Translations under genes and position numbers: made by a program | The notes under the pieces: generated by a model | Databases searched by the model: none | What the model saw: the letters and a program-made list of their open reading frames with translations, nothing else | What the model was told of the DNA's origin: nothing | In this document: piece after piece, positions 7,871-15,906 of the stretch | Position numbering within the stretch: position 1 is the first letter of the stretch | Layout of the letters: each line of letters starts with the position of its first letter | From: JBEKVE01 sp049514335 | Lineage (GTDB): Bacteria; Actinomycetota; Acidimicrobiia; Acidimicrobiales; UBA8190 | Reading direction: 5' to 3' | Length of the DNA: 17,822 nt | NCBI GenBank assembly: GCA_049514335.1 | Contig: JBEKVE010000051.1 | Span: forward strand, 1-17,822

Positions 7871-8722
7871 TCACCCTGGCGCGCCGCGCCGGGGTGCGCT
7901 ACGCACGGCCTCGGACACGAGCCTGGCCATGGTGGCGGGGTCCGGGTCCTGGTACACGGCGCGCCCGATGGCGAGCCCGGCGGCGCCGCCCGCCATGACG
8001 TCGTGCACCTCGGCGATGACGCGGTCGCGCACCACACCCGGATCGTCCGTGGCCGGCGCCGTGGAGCCGTCGGGCCCCGAGGGGCGGGGCCCGCCCAGGA
8101 ACAGAACGGGAACGCCCACGCTCGCCACGATGCGGGCGGCGGCGTCGACGCGCGCCGCGCCGGGTTCGGTGTCGGGCACCGGGACCTTCAACACCGGGGC
8201 CCCCATGTCGTGGGCCACGACGGCGGCGAGGACGATGGCGTCGGTGTCGCGGGCCATGTGCCCGTCGCGCCACGACAGCGACTCCACCAGCGCGTCGAGG
8301 CCGGCGGCGCGGGCCCGCTCGAGCACCTGCCCCAACAGCTCGAGCGCCGGGGCCGTGAGCGGATCGGTGAGGTCGATGCGGGTCATGTGCTTGATCCCCG
8401 TCCAGCCCTCCGCCGCCGCGGTCTCCACGCTCACGACCAGCCGGTCGTCGAGCTCGAAGGCGCTGCCCGCCAGCCCGGTGCGGTTGAGCGACAGGTAGGT
8501 GCGCTGGGCCGGGGTGACCGCACCCGACGCGGCGAGATCCCGCAGGGGCTGGACGCTGGCCAGGACCCCGTCGCAGAAGGGGAGGGCGGCCGACAGCGCG
8601 TCGACGTAGTGACGGTAGGTCTCGACGGTCAGCACGGCCCGAGCGCGGTGATCGGCGGCCAGGATGAGCGCCGGTCCCGCCAGGGTGTCCACCGCCGGCG
8701 CGCCCGCCCCCGGCGCGTCCAT
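7871..8722 (-). CDS. Class I aldolase, DhnA/LacD or Cgl0159-like (beta/alpha)8 protein
   Basis: This 283-residue protein resembles class I, Schiff-base aldolases. ILAADHRARA (about 20-29) is the first-strand motif. VLKVPVP (177-183) contains the probable Schiff-base Lys179. LGGPRPSG (209-216) and GAAGLAIGRAVYQDPDP (246-262) look like phosphate-binding loops. Such enzymes cleave or form phosphorylated ketoses, often releasing dihydroxyacetone phosphate and an aldehyde. The ATG at 8722 is separated by a single base from the stop of the dehydrogenase gene (TGAGATG), and the FGGY kinase follows at once. A kinase-aldolase pair of this sort suggests that the kinase product is the aldolase substrate. 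The exact subfamily could not be settled by eye: the ADH-R-A motif also recalls the actinobacterial Cgl0159-type proteins linked to inositol clusters. Confidence 0.8.
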   Translation of the reverse strand: MDAPGAGAPAVDTLAGPALILAADHRARAVLTVETYRHYVDALSAALPFCDGVLASVQPLRDLAASGAVTPAQRTYLSLNRTGLAGSAFELDDRLVVSVETAAAEGWTGIKHMTRIDLTDPLTAPALELLGQVLERARAAGLDALVESLSWRDGHMARDTDAIVLAAVVAHDMGAPVLKVPVPDTEPGAARVDAAARIVASVGVPVLFLGGPRPSGPDGSTAPATDDPGVVRDRVIAEVHDVMAGGAAGLAIGRAVYQDPDPATMARLVSEAVRSAPRRGAPG

Positions 8723-8723
8723 C

Positions 8724-9611
8724 TCAGTCCACCCCTGACAGGCGGAGCACCACCTTGGCCAGGGCCGAGAAGTCCTCGCGCCCGAAGCCGGCCGTCGACG
8801 CGGCCGTGAGCGCCTGGCGGGCGTTGGCGGTCATGGTCATGGGAACGCCGGCGCGGGCGCCGTAGGAGAGGGCAAGGTCGATGTCCTTGGCCATGAGATC
8901 GGTCATGAAGCCCGGTTTCCACCCCGTGGAAGCGGGGCTGTCGGCGATGACGCCGGGGACGGGCAACCGGGTGCGCACCGCCACGCAGTCACCGGTCGAG
9001 TGGAGGAGCACCTCGAGGAGCTTGGCCATGTCGACACCGGAGCGTTGCGCCAGGGCGGTGGCTTCGGCCGTCGCCACCATCTGTGCCGCGTAGATGAGGT
9101 TGTTGCACAGCTTGACCACCTGGCCCATGCCCGGTCCACCGACGTGCACGATGAGTCCGGCCATGGGCTCGAGGGCGGGCCGGGCGTCGTCGAGGGTGGC
9201 CGGGTCGCCCCCCACCATGAGCGTGAGGGTGCCGTTCTTGGCGCCGACCGTGCCGCCCGACACCGGTGCGTCGAGGTACCGGCCTCCGGCACCGGCCACC
9301 CGCTCGTGCTGGGCCCGCTCGACGTCGGGGTCGATGGTGGAGCAGTCGACGACGATGGTGCCGGGGCGAAGCGCCGGCACGACGGCGTCGAGCACCGACA
9401 CCACGTCGGGCGAATTGGGGACGCACAGCACGAGGACCTCGCTGGCGGCCGCCGTGTCGGCGGCGCTGCCCCCGTCGGTGGCGCCGAACGCCACCGCCTC
9501 GTCGATCGGGGGTCGGCTGCGCGAGGTCACGGTGACGTCGTGCCCGCTCGCCACGAGATTGCGGGTCATGGGCAGCCCCATGGCCCCGAGGCCGACGAAG
9601 CCCAGCTTCAC
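8724..9611 (-). CDS. 3-hydroxyisobutyrate dehydrogenase-family NAD(P)H oxidoreductase
   Basis: This 295-residue protein is a typical beta-hydroxyacid dehydrogenase. It has the Rossmann motif GLGAMG (7-12), the substrate motif DAPVSGGTVGAKNGTLTLMVGG (about 114-135), the catalytic GQVVKLCNNL with Lys167, and KDIDLAL (Lys242) in the C-terminal helical domain. Relatives reduce tartronate semialdehyde, methylmalonate semialdehyde, succinate semialdehyde or sulfolactaldehyde, or oxidise 3-hydroxyacids. Next to an aldolase, the simplest role is handling the aldehyde fragment that the aldolase releases. The start is GTG with a strong GGAGG ribosome site 5 nt upstream. It begins 42 nt after the GH4 gene and leads into the aldolase with a 1-nt gap. 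The cofactor preference and the substrate are not resolved. Confidence 0.9.
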   Translation of the reverse strand: MKLGFVGLGAMGLPMTRNLVASGHDVTVTSRSRPPIDEAVAFGATDGGSAADTAAASEVLVLCVPNSPDVVSVLDAVVPALRPGTIVVDCSTIDPDVERAQHERVAGAGGRYLDAPVSGGTVGAKNGTLTLMVGGDPATLDDARPALEPMAGLIVHVGGPGMGQVVKLCNNLIYAAQMVATAEATALAQRSGVDMAKLLEVLLHSTGDCVAVRTRLPVPGVIADSPASTGWKPGFMTDLMAKDIDLALSYGARAGVPMTMTANARQALTAASTAGFGREDFSALAKVVLRLSGVD

Positions 9612-9653
9612 GGCTACCTCCGTTCGTCCGTGGTCGGGTCGGGGTTCAGCGCG

Positions 9654-11006
9654 TCACGGGCGGGCGAACTGCGGGAGCCACCGCGCCGTGCCGGCCAGCA
9701 GTTCGTCCACCATGGCCTCGGTGTCGCGCATGTCGCCCCGTCCGGCCAGGGGGTCGAGGGCGAAGGCGGAGTGGGCGAGGGCACGGTCCCCGCTCAGGGC
9801 CGCCTCCACCGTCATCTCCTGCACGGCGACGTGGCGGCGTAAGAGCTCGGCGACCGGTGCCGGGGCGCGGGCCGTGTCGCGCCCGCGCATGCCGTCGCCG
9901 TCCACCACGCAGATCGACTCCACCACCGCGTCGGCGGGGAGATCGGGGCACTGGCCGGTGTTGGGGAGGTTGAGCGGGAGCTCGCGTCGCGTCCCGGTCA
10001 ACAGCGAGTCGATGACCGGCGCCACCAGCTCACCGGAGTCCCATGTCTGGAGCTCCTCCTTGCCGGCCAGCACGGCGTCCACCTCGGCCACGTATTCGGT
10101 CTGGTGCTGCTGACGCGTGGCGATGGGGGTGAGGTCGATGCCCCACACCGCACCCCACCCCGACTCGGCCGTGAGCACCGAGGGCAGGAACTCGGCCAGG
10201 TGGCGATCGTTGGCGGCGGGAAGCGCGCCTTGGCGGTCGAGGATCGTCAGCTTGAGCAGGTGGCGCACGGCGAAGTCGAGCCGGCTGAAGGGGTCGGGCT
10301 CCGGTCGCTTCGGGTCGGGGGCGAGCGCGTCGAGACCGCCGAGCTCCTCCACCATGTCGTGAAGCAACCCGAATCCCTCCTCACCGTCGATGTCGAGCCC
10401 GGTCACCACGGGGAAGTGGTTGATGCCGGTCACCACGGGCCGGATGGCGGTGTGGGGCTTGCCGAAGGCGATGGCGAGCACCATGCAGAAGTTGCCCACC
10501 TCGTGGCACAGACCCACCGTCTTGATGGACGTCTCGCGGCACACGGACCGGGTGAGCGTGGTCATGGGGTTGGTGATGTTGAGCATCCACGCGTCGGGGC
10601 AGCACTCCTCCATGTCGCGGCCGATGCCGACGAGGACCGGGATATTGCGCAGCGCCCGGCTGATCCCCCCGGGCCCCACACTGTCTCCCACCGACTGGTG
10701 GATGCCGTGCCGGGCGGGGACGTCGAGATCGACCGACATGCTCTCGAAGCCGCCGGTCGAGATGGTGACGACGACGAAATCGGCGCCCTCGAGTGCCTTG
10801 CGCTGGTCGGTGGTGGTCGACACGGTGGCGCCGGCGCTGAGCTTGTCGTTGGCCAGCCGGGCGATGGCCGCCATCTTGTCGAGGGGCTCGGGGTCGATAT
10901 CCTCGAGCACGAGGTGGACGCCCGCCAGGGACGGCGTCCCCAGCAGGTCGGTGATGAGCTTGGGAGCCCACTGGTAACTGCCGCCGCCGATGATCGTCAC
11001 CTGCAT
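9654..11006 (-). CDS. Glycoside hydrolase family 4-type, NAD- and metal-dependent glycosidase
   Basis: This 450-residue protein carries the GH4 layout. The N-terminal NAD fold opens with MQVTIIGGGSYQW (GGGS at 7-10) and IDPEPLDKM. GDSVGPGGISRALRN (107-121) follows, then ITNPMTTLTR (144-153), GLCHEVGNF (Cys167-His168, metal site) and TGINHF (193-198), and finally NDRHLAEFLP. These enzymes break glycosides by oxidising C3 with bound NAD and eliminating the aglycone, with Mn or another divalent metal held by the Cys and His. The tetrapeptide CHEV is the one I associate with AglA-type alpha-glucosidases, although substrate range in this family is broad. The chosen ATG at 11006 has AAGGA about 9 nt upstream; the open frame continues to 11129 but only through repeat-derived sequence. 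It is the promoter-proximal gene of the catabolic run and lies divergent from the thiolase. Confidence 0.9.
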   Translation of the reverse strand: MQVTIIGGGSYQWAPKLITDLLGTPSLAGVHLVLEDIDPEPLDKMAAIARLANDKLSAGATVSTTTDQRKALEGADFVVVTISTGGFESMSVDLDVPARHGIHQSVGDSVGPGGISRALRNIPVLVGIGRDMEECCPDAWMLNITNPMTTLTRSVCRETSIKTVGLCHEVGNFCMVLAIAFGKPHTAIRPVVTGINHFPVVTGLDIDGEEGFGLLHDMVEELGGLDALAPDPKRPEPDPFSRLDFAVRHLLKLTILDRQGALPAANDRHLAEFLPSVLTAESGWGAVWGIDLTPIATRQQHQTEYVAEVDAVLAGKEELQTWDSGELVAPVIDSLLTGTRRELPLNLPNTGQCPDLPADAVVESICVVDGDGMRGRDTARAPAPVAELLRRHVAVQEMTVEAALSGDRALAHSAFALDPLAGRGDMRDTEAMVDELLAGTARWLPQFARP

Positions 11007-11037
11007 GCGCTCATCCTTCCATCTTCTCCACGGCGGG

Positions 11038-11100
11038 ACGGCTTCCCCACCACGTCGGACGGCTTCCCCACCACGTCGGAGGGCTTCCCGACGGCGGGAC
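11038..11100. repeat. Three tandem 21-bp repeats in the divergent GH4/thiolase promoter region
   Basis: Two identical 21-bp units (11038-11058 and 11059-11079; core GGCTTCCCCACCACGTCGG) are followed by a diverged third copy (11080-11100). They begin 32 bp upstream of the GH4 start codon and fill much of the 222-bp divergent spacer. The phase is two helical turns, so a stacked regulator site is possible. No promoter boxes for the GH4 gene could be picked out. Confidence 0.8.
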
Positions 11101-11166
11101 CGCTCTTCGACCGCGGGCTGCTCCTCCACGGACCCGTCTTCCGCTGGGGCGCCCGGGCACCCGTCC

Positions 11167-11180
11167 TAGAACAGGTTCTA
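11167..11180. promoter_or_regulatory. KstR-like operator TAGAAC-AG-GTTCTA
   Basis: The 14-bp sequence TAGAACAGGTTCTA is a perfect inverted repeat (6-2-6). It fits TNNAACNNGTTNNA, the motif described for the TetR-family cholesterol-catabolism repressor KstR of mycobacteria and rhodococci. It lies 48 bp before the ATG of a FadA5-like thiolase, a gene of the KstR regulon in M. tuberculosis. Its right end overlaps a probable -10 box, so binding would block transcription. The regulator gene is not in the window. Confidence 0.8.
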
Positions 11181-11184
11181 TACT
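11179..11184 (+). promoter_or_regulatory. Probable -10 box (TATACT) of the thiolase promoter
   Basis: TATACT matches the TATAAT consensus at five of six positions in an otherwise very GC-rich stretch, 44 bp before the thiolase ATG. It overlaps the last two bases of the KstR-like operator. No clear -35 box is seen at the expected spacing. Confidence 0.55.
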
Positions 11185-11228
11185 GGAGAGTCGGGCATTC
11201 CCGGCCCCGGCACTTCGGAGGTAGGCAG

Positions 11229-12389
<1,161 letters not shown>

Positions 12390-12658
12390 CTCCGCAGGCA
12401 CGGGCCAACAACTCCGCTGCGGCTGAGCCCGGGCTGCTTCCCGGCCCGGATGAGTCCCGGGCTGCTTCCGCGGCCCGACTTTGCACCACCAGACCCGGCC
12501 CTGCCCGGCCCTGCCCGACTTGGCCCGGCCCGGACGGTGCACCCACCCTCCTCGACAGGCCGAACGGCGCCCTGACCTGAAGCTCCGCGCTGACGCGTGC
12601 GGTGGCGCGCCGAGCCGGACAGGATGGGTCGATGGCGGTCGGCGACAAGGAGCGCGGT
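12390..12658. other. Non-coding GC-rich spacer between thiolase and secreted protein
   Basis: This 269-bp gap holds the 28-bp duplicated element (12428-12480) and a short array of CCGGCCCTGC units (12495-12514), whose core recurs in the large repeat at the end of the window. No gene could be supported. The frame open from 12602 is better started at 12659 on ribosome-site and signal-peptide grounds. No clear promoter boxes are visible. Confidence 0.55.
12428..12480. repeat. Duplicated GC-rich element after the thiolase
   Basis: A block starting CCCGGGCTGCTTCC occurs at 12428 and again at 12456, 28 bp apart, with copies diverging towards their ends. The first copy can fold as CCGGGC/GCCCGG (12429-12434 with 12444-12449). 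It lies 38 bp after the thiolase stop, so a transcription-ending role is possible but has no T-run to support it. Confidence 0.6.
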
Positions 12659-14947
12659 ATGCGAATTCCCTCGGTCCGGCGCGGCGTCCACGTCGCCCTC
12701 TTCCTCGTTGCGGGGAGCGCCGCCGCACTTGGTCTCGCCGCGACCGTGCCGGCCACGGCTGCCGGTGCGGCCTCCGCCGCACCGGGGGCCGGCGCATCGG
12801 CGCTGGTCGCCACACCGCATGCCACCCCGACGCAGAGAGCCACCTTGGACGCACGGCCGCGCGCTGTGTTCGGTTCTGATTGGCCCGTCTACCACCAGGA
12901 CGGCATGGGAAGTGGCGTCGACACCTCGGGGACCGACCTGAGCCCCGCCACCACGGCGTGGACGTCGGCCGCCCTCGACGGCCCGCTGTTCGGCGAGCCC
13001 CTGGTGGAGGCGGGCCGGGTCGTGGTCGCCACCGAGAACGACACCGTCTACGAGCTGGCCGCAGACACCGGCGCGGTGTTGTGGTCGACGCACGTGGGGA
13101 CGGCGGTGCCGTCGGGCAACCTGCCCTGCGGCGACGTATCCCCGACGGTCGGGATCACCGGCACGCCGGTCATCGATCCGACGCGCGGCGAGGTCTTCGC
13201 CGTCACCGACGAGGCGGCGGGGTCGTCGGCACAGCACTTCCTGGTGGGCCTCGACCTTTACACCGGTGCCGTCCTGCTTCACCAGGCCATCACGCTGCCC
13301 GGCTCCGACCAGCTGGCCGAGCTCCAGCGCACAGGCCTCACCCTCGACGACGGCAACGTGGTGGAGGGCTTCGGCGGCAACGACGGGGACTGCGGGAATT
13401 ACCACGGCTGGGTGGTGTCCATCCCCGAGGGCGGTGGGCCCGAGACCACCTTCGAGGTTTCCTCGGCAGCCGGCGACAGCCAGGGCGCGATCTGGATGGG
13501 CGGCGCCGCACCTGTCGTCGACGGGCAGGGTGACATCTGGGTGGCGACGGGCAACGGCGCCTTCAACTCCGCATCGGACCCCTACGACGACAGCGATGGC
13601 GTGCTCGAGCTGTCCCCGTCGCTTCAGCTCGTCCAGTACTTCGCCCCCGCCACCTGGTACAGCGACAACGGCAGCGACCTCGACCTGGGCTCGAGCGTGC
13701 CGGCGCTCATCTCCAACGGCCTCGCATTCCAGGCCGGCAAGTCGGGGCTCGGCTACCTCCTCTCGCAGGCGGCACTGGGGGGCATCGGACACGAGGCGCG
13801 CGACGTGCCCTCGTTCTGCAGCGGCGACGTCGACGGCGGGCCGGCGGTGTCGGGCGCCACGGTGTACGAGCCGTGCCAGGCCGGAGTGGTGGCCGTGGCC
13901 ACGGCCCAGCCCAACAACGTCGATGTCCTGTGGCACACCTCCACCGGTGCGGGCGCCCCCCCCATCGTGGCCGGAGGCCTGGTGTGGTCCATCGACACCG
14001 GCAACGACATGCTCGACGCCCTCGACCCGGGGACCGGTGCCTTGGTGCAGAGCCTTGCGCTCGGGTCCGAGGCCAACCACTTCCCCACGGCCAGCGTGGC
14101 CGACGGACTGCTGCTGGCGCCGTCGTCGGATCAAGTGCACGCATTCGACGGGCTCGCCGGGCTCCCGCCGCCCCCCTCGCCCGCCCCGGCGCGTGCCGGC
14201 TACTGGACGGCCGCGTCCGACGGTGGTGTTTTCAGCTTCGGCGGGGCCCAGTTCCACGGATCGATGGGCGGCACCCACCTGGTGGCGCCGGTGGTGGGCA
14301 TGGCCGCCACCGCCGACGGTGGCGGGTACTGGCTGGTGGCGTCGGACGGGGGCATCTTCGCCTTCGGCAACGCCGGCTTCTCGGGGTCGATGGGAGGGAA
14401 GCACCTCGCCGCGCCCATGGTGGACATCGCCGCCGCACCTGACGGCGGCTACTGGACGGTGGCGTCGGACGGTGGCGTGTTCGCCTTCGGCGGCGCCGGC
14501 TACTTCGGGTCGATGGGGGGCACGCACCTCGCCGCGCCGGTGGTGGGCATGGCCGCCACCGCCGACGGCGGCGGGTACTGGCTCGTTGCGTCCGACGGCG
14601 GGGTCTTCGCCTTCGGCGACGCCCGCTTCGCCGGGTCCATGGGAGGCAAGCACCTCGACGCGCCCATGGTGGCGATCGCACCCGCCCCCGGTGGGGGCTA
14701 CTGGACGGTGGCGTCGGACGGTGGCGTGTTCGCCTTCGGGCAGGCTGGCTACTTCGGCTCCATGGGCGGGCGGACCCTGGTCAAGCCGGTCGTGGCCGTG
14801 ACGCCCACCTCCGACGGGCAGGGCTACTGGGAGGTGGCCTCCGACGGCGGCATCTTCGCCTTCGGCGACGCCCCCTTCGAGGGATCGGTGGCCGGCGTCC
14901 GTCTCGTGGCACCCATGGTGGCCATCGCCGCACCCCCGCTGCCCTGA
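12659..14947 (+). CDS. Secreted beta-propeller-like protein with six C-terminal GYW-VASDGG repeats
   Basis: This exported protein is 762 residues long. Residues 1-37 form a signal peptide: MRIPSVRRG, a long Ala/Leu/Val core, and a likely cleavage near ATAAGA-AS. Residues about 70-500 resemble a PQQ/quinoprotein-type propeller, with WPVYHQDGMGSGV at the start and repeated patterns such as VVVATENDTVYELAADTGAVLW and GLVWSIDTGNDMLDALDPGTGALV. A Pro-rich linker (about 503-513) leads to six repeats of 41-42 residues (514-761) of the form GYW-VASDGG-FAFG-A-F-GSMGG-L-APVV. No enzyme motif was recognised, so it may bind or display something at the cell surface. The start at 12659 was chosen because AAGGAG lies 7 nt upstream and it places the basic n-region first. 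ATG 12632 and GTG 12602 are in-frame alternatives. Function is unknown. Confidence 0.85.
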   Translation: MRIPSVRRGVHVALFLVAGSAAALGLAATVPATAAGAASAAPGAGASALVATPHATPTQRATLDARPRAVFGSDWPVYHQDGMGSGVDTSGTDLSPATTAWTSAALDGPLFGEPLVEAGRVVVATENDTVYELAADTGAVLWSTHVGTAVPSGNLPCGDVSPTVGITGTPVIDPTRGEVFAVTDEAAGSSAQHFLVGLDLYTGAVLLHQAITLPGSDQLAELQRTGLTLDDGNVVEGFGGNDGDCGNYHGWVVSIPEGGGPETTFEVSSAAGDSQGAIWMGGAAPVVDGQGDIWVATGNGAFNSASDPYDDSDGVLELSPSLQLVQYFAPATWYSDNGSDLDLGSSVPALISNGLAFQAGKSGLGYLLSQAALGGIGHEARDVPSFCSGDVDGGPAVSGATVYEPCQAGVVAVATAQPNNVDVLWHTSTGAGAPPIVAGGLVWSIDTGNDMLDALDPGTGALVQSLALGSEANHFPTASVADGLLLAPSSDQVHAFDGLAGLPPPPSPAPARAGYWTAASDGGVFSFGGAQFHGSMGGTHLVAPVVGMAATADGGGYWLVASDGGIFAFGNAGFSGSMGGKHLAAPMVDIAAAPDGGYWTVASDGGVFAFGGAGYFGSMGGTHLAAPVVGMAATADGGGYWLVASDGGVFAFGDARFAGSMGGKHLDAPMVAIAPAPGGGYWTVASDGGVFAFGQAGYFGSMGGRTLVKPVVAVTPTSDGQGYWEVASDGGIFAFGDAPFEGSVAGVRLVAPMVAIAAPPLP
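14198..14944 (+). repeat. Three tandem 249-bp units coding for six protein repeats
   Basis: GYW codons recur at 14198, 14324, 14447, 14573, 14696 and 14822, with spacings of 126, 123, 126, 123 and 126 bp. The array is therefore three exact-length 249-bp units, each coding for one 42- and one 41-residue repeat, and it ends one codon before the stop. Odd repeats mostly resemble odd ones (GYWT) and even repeats even ones, which shows that the dimer was the unit duplicated. Confidence 0.92.
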
Positions 14948-14949
14948 GG

Positions 14950-14962
14950 GGAGGGGACCTCC
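14950..14962 (+). terminator. Small hairpin just after the secreted-protein stop
   Basis: GGAGG-GGA-CCTCC forms a 5-bp stem with a 3-nt loop starting 2 nt after the TGA. It is short and has no T-run. It sits in a convergent gene gap where a terminator is expected, but the support is weak. Confidence 0.25.
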
Positions 14963-15007
14963 GTCGGCGTACCGGGCCAGGCCGGACAGGACGCGGTCTC
15001 GGGCGGG

Positions 15008-15066
15008 TCCTCCTCGGCCGTCGTCGGTCCTCCTCGGCCCTCGTCGGTCCTCCTCGGCCTCGTCAG
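15008..15066. repeat. Three tandem copies of a 20-bp unit between convergent genes
   Basis: Units at 15008-15027, 15028-15047 and 15048-15066 share TCCTCCTCGGCC followed by a variable TCGTCGG-like end; the third is one base shorter. The array ends inside the thioesterase gene on the minus strand, so that its stop codon (15063-15065) lies within the last unit. Confidence 0.8.
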
Positions 15067-15809
15067 TCCCCGTCGGTCCGGCCGAGACCGCGTTGCTCGG
15101 CTCGGCGCCGCACGGTGCGCTCCGCCACCGAGCGGATGCGCGACGGGTCGAGAACAGCGAACTCGCCTTCGGCCTCGACGCACACCACGCCGTCCTGGAC
15201 GAGGCGCCCCCGACTGGTGACGCGTCGCCCGTCGGACTCGACCACCTCGGCCTCGAAGCGGGCCTCGACCCCGACCAGCGTGGGGCGGCGGAAGCGCACG
15301 GTGAGCCACACCGTGGGCCCGGCCGCGCCGGCCAGGTGGTTGGCGGCGGTGAGGACGATGTCGAACGTGGCGGCGATGGCCGATCCGTGGACCCAGCCAG
15401 GGCCGCCCTCGTAGGGGGTGGTGAAACAGGCCGTGCCGATGGCGAGGGGCGGTTCGAAGGTGATCTCGACCGGCAGGGCCAGGGGGTTGAACCGCCCGAT
15501 CACGGGGTCGTAGGGCATCGAGGCGTGCATGGAGGTCGTGATCGGCGCACCAGCGCTGGCCGTGATCCCCTCGGTCTGGTCGGTGCCGCTGCGGCCCTTC
15601 TCAGCGGTGCCGGTGCCGGTGCCGCCCGTGTCGGCCGTGTCCTCGGCCGGCTCGACGAAGCGGGGCTGGGGCTGGGCGGGCACGTGGGCCGCCAGCGATC
15701 CGGCAGCGCTGCGTAGCCCGGCGACCACCTCGTCGAGGACGGGGCCGGGCGCCATGGTGGTGACCGTCAGCGCTGTGAGCTGGCGCACGGCGTCGGCCAG
15801 GTCGGCCAT
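15063..15809 (-). CDS. PaaI-type hotdog-fold thioesterase (first copy)
   Basis: This is a hotdog acyl-CoA thioesterase-like protein of about 248 residues. An N-terminal helical region (MADLADAVRQLTALTV) and an acidic Gly/Thr-rich stretch precede the conserved domain: ACFTTPYEGGPGWVHGSAIAATFDIVLTAANHLAG, then VRFRRPTLVGVEARFEAEV and RRVTSRGRLVQDGVVCVEAEGEF. The YEG-P-VHG-FD pattern matches PaaI/THEM4-like enzymes that hydrolyse acyl-CoA. The HGG signature reads HGS here. I prefer ATG 15809 because GGGAG lies 6 nt upstream. A GTG at 15872 would add 21 residues but has no ribosome site. It is divergent from the enoyl-CoA hydratase and shares the operator region with it. Its domain is clearly related to the thioesterase at 16827-17630. 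The acyl substrate is unknown. Confidence 0.85.
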   Translation of the reverse strand: MADLADAVRQLTALTVTTMAPGPVLDEVVAGLRSAAGSLAAHVPAQPQPRFVEPAEDTADTGGTGTGTAEKGRSGTDQTEGITASAGAPITTSMHASMPYDPVIGRFNPLALPVEITFEPPLAIGTACFTTPYEGGPGWVHGSAIAATFDIVLTAANHLAGAAGPTVWLTVRFRRPTLVGVEARFEAEVVESDGRRVTSRGRLVQDGVVCVEAEGEFAVLDPSRIRSVAERTVRRRAEQRGLGRTDGD

Positions 15810-15906
15810 GGGCCGCTCCCGTCCGGCGATGGCGGGATGGGCGCTCGGCGGGGTCCGGGAATCGTCGTTCACGGCCTGACTGTCTAGCGCCGTCTGTCGG
15901 CGGAAC

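Noticed and set aside
7867..8037. 57-residue N-terminal extension of the FGGY kinase from ATG 8037
   Set aside because: The added residues are Pro/Arg/Thr-rich and lie wholly within the aldolase gene in another frame, and FGGY kinases normally begin just before the DLGTS loop.
11007..11129. 41-residue N-terminal extension of the GH4 protein from ATG 11129
   Set aside because: The extension is translated from the 21-bp tandem repeats (RRGGEAV units). GH4 proteins begin directly with the NAD loop, and ATG 11006 has a ribosome site.
10104..11228. Long upstream extension of the thiolase frame
   Set aside because: It runs antisense through the GH4 gene and the promoter region, while ATG 11229 has GGAGG at good spacing and matches the FadA5 N-terminus.
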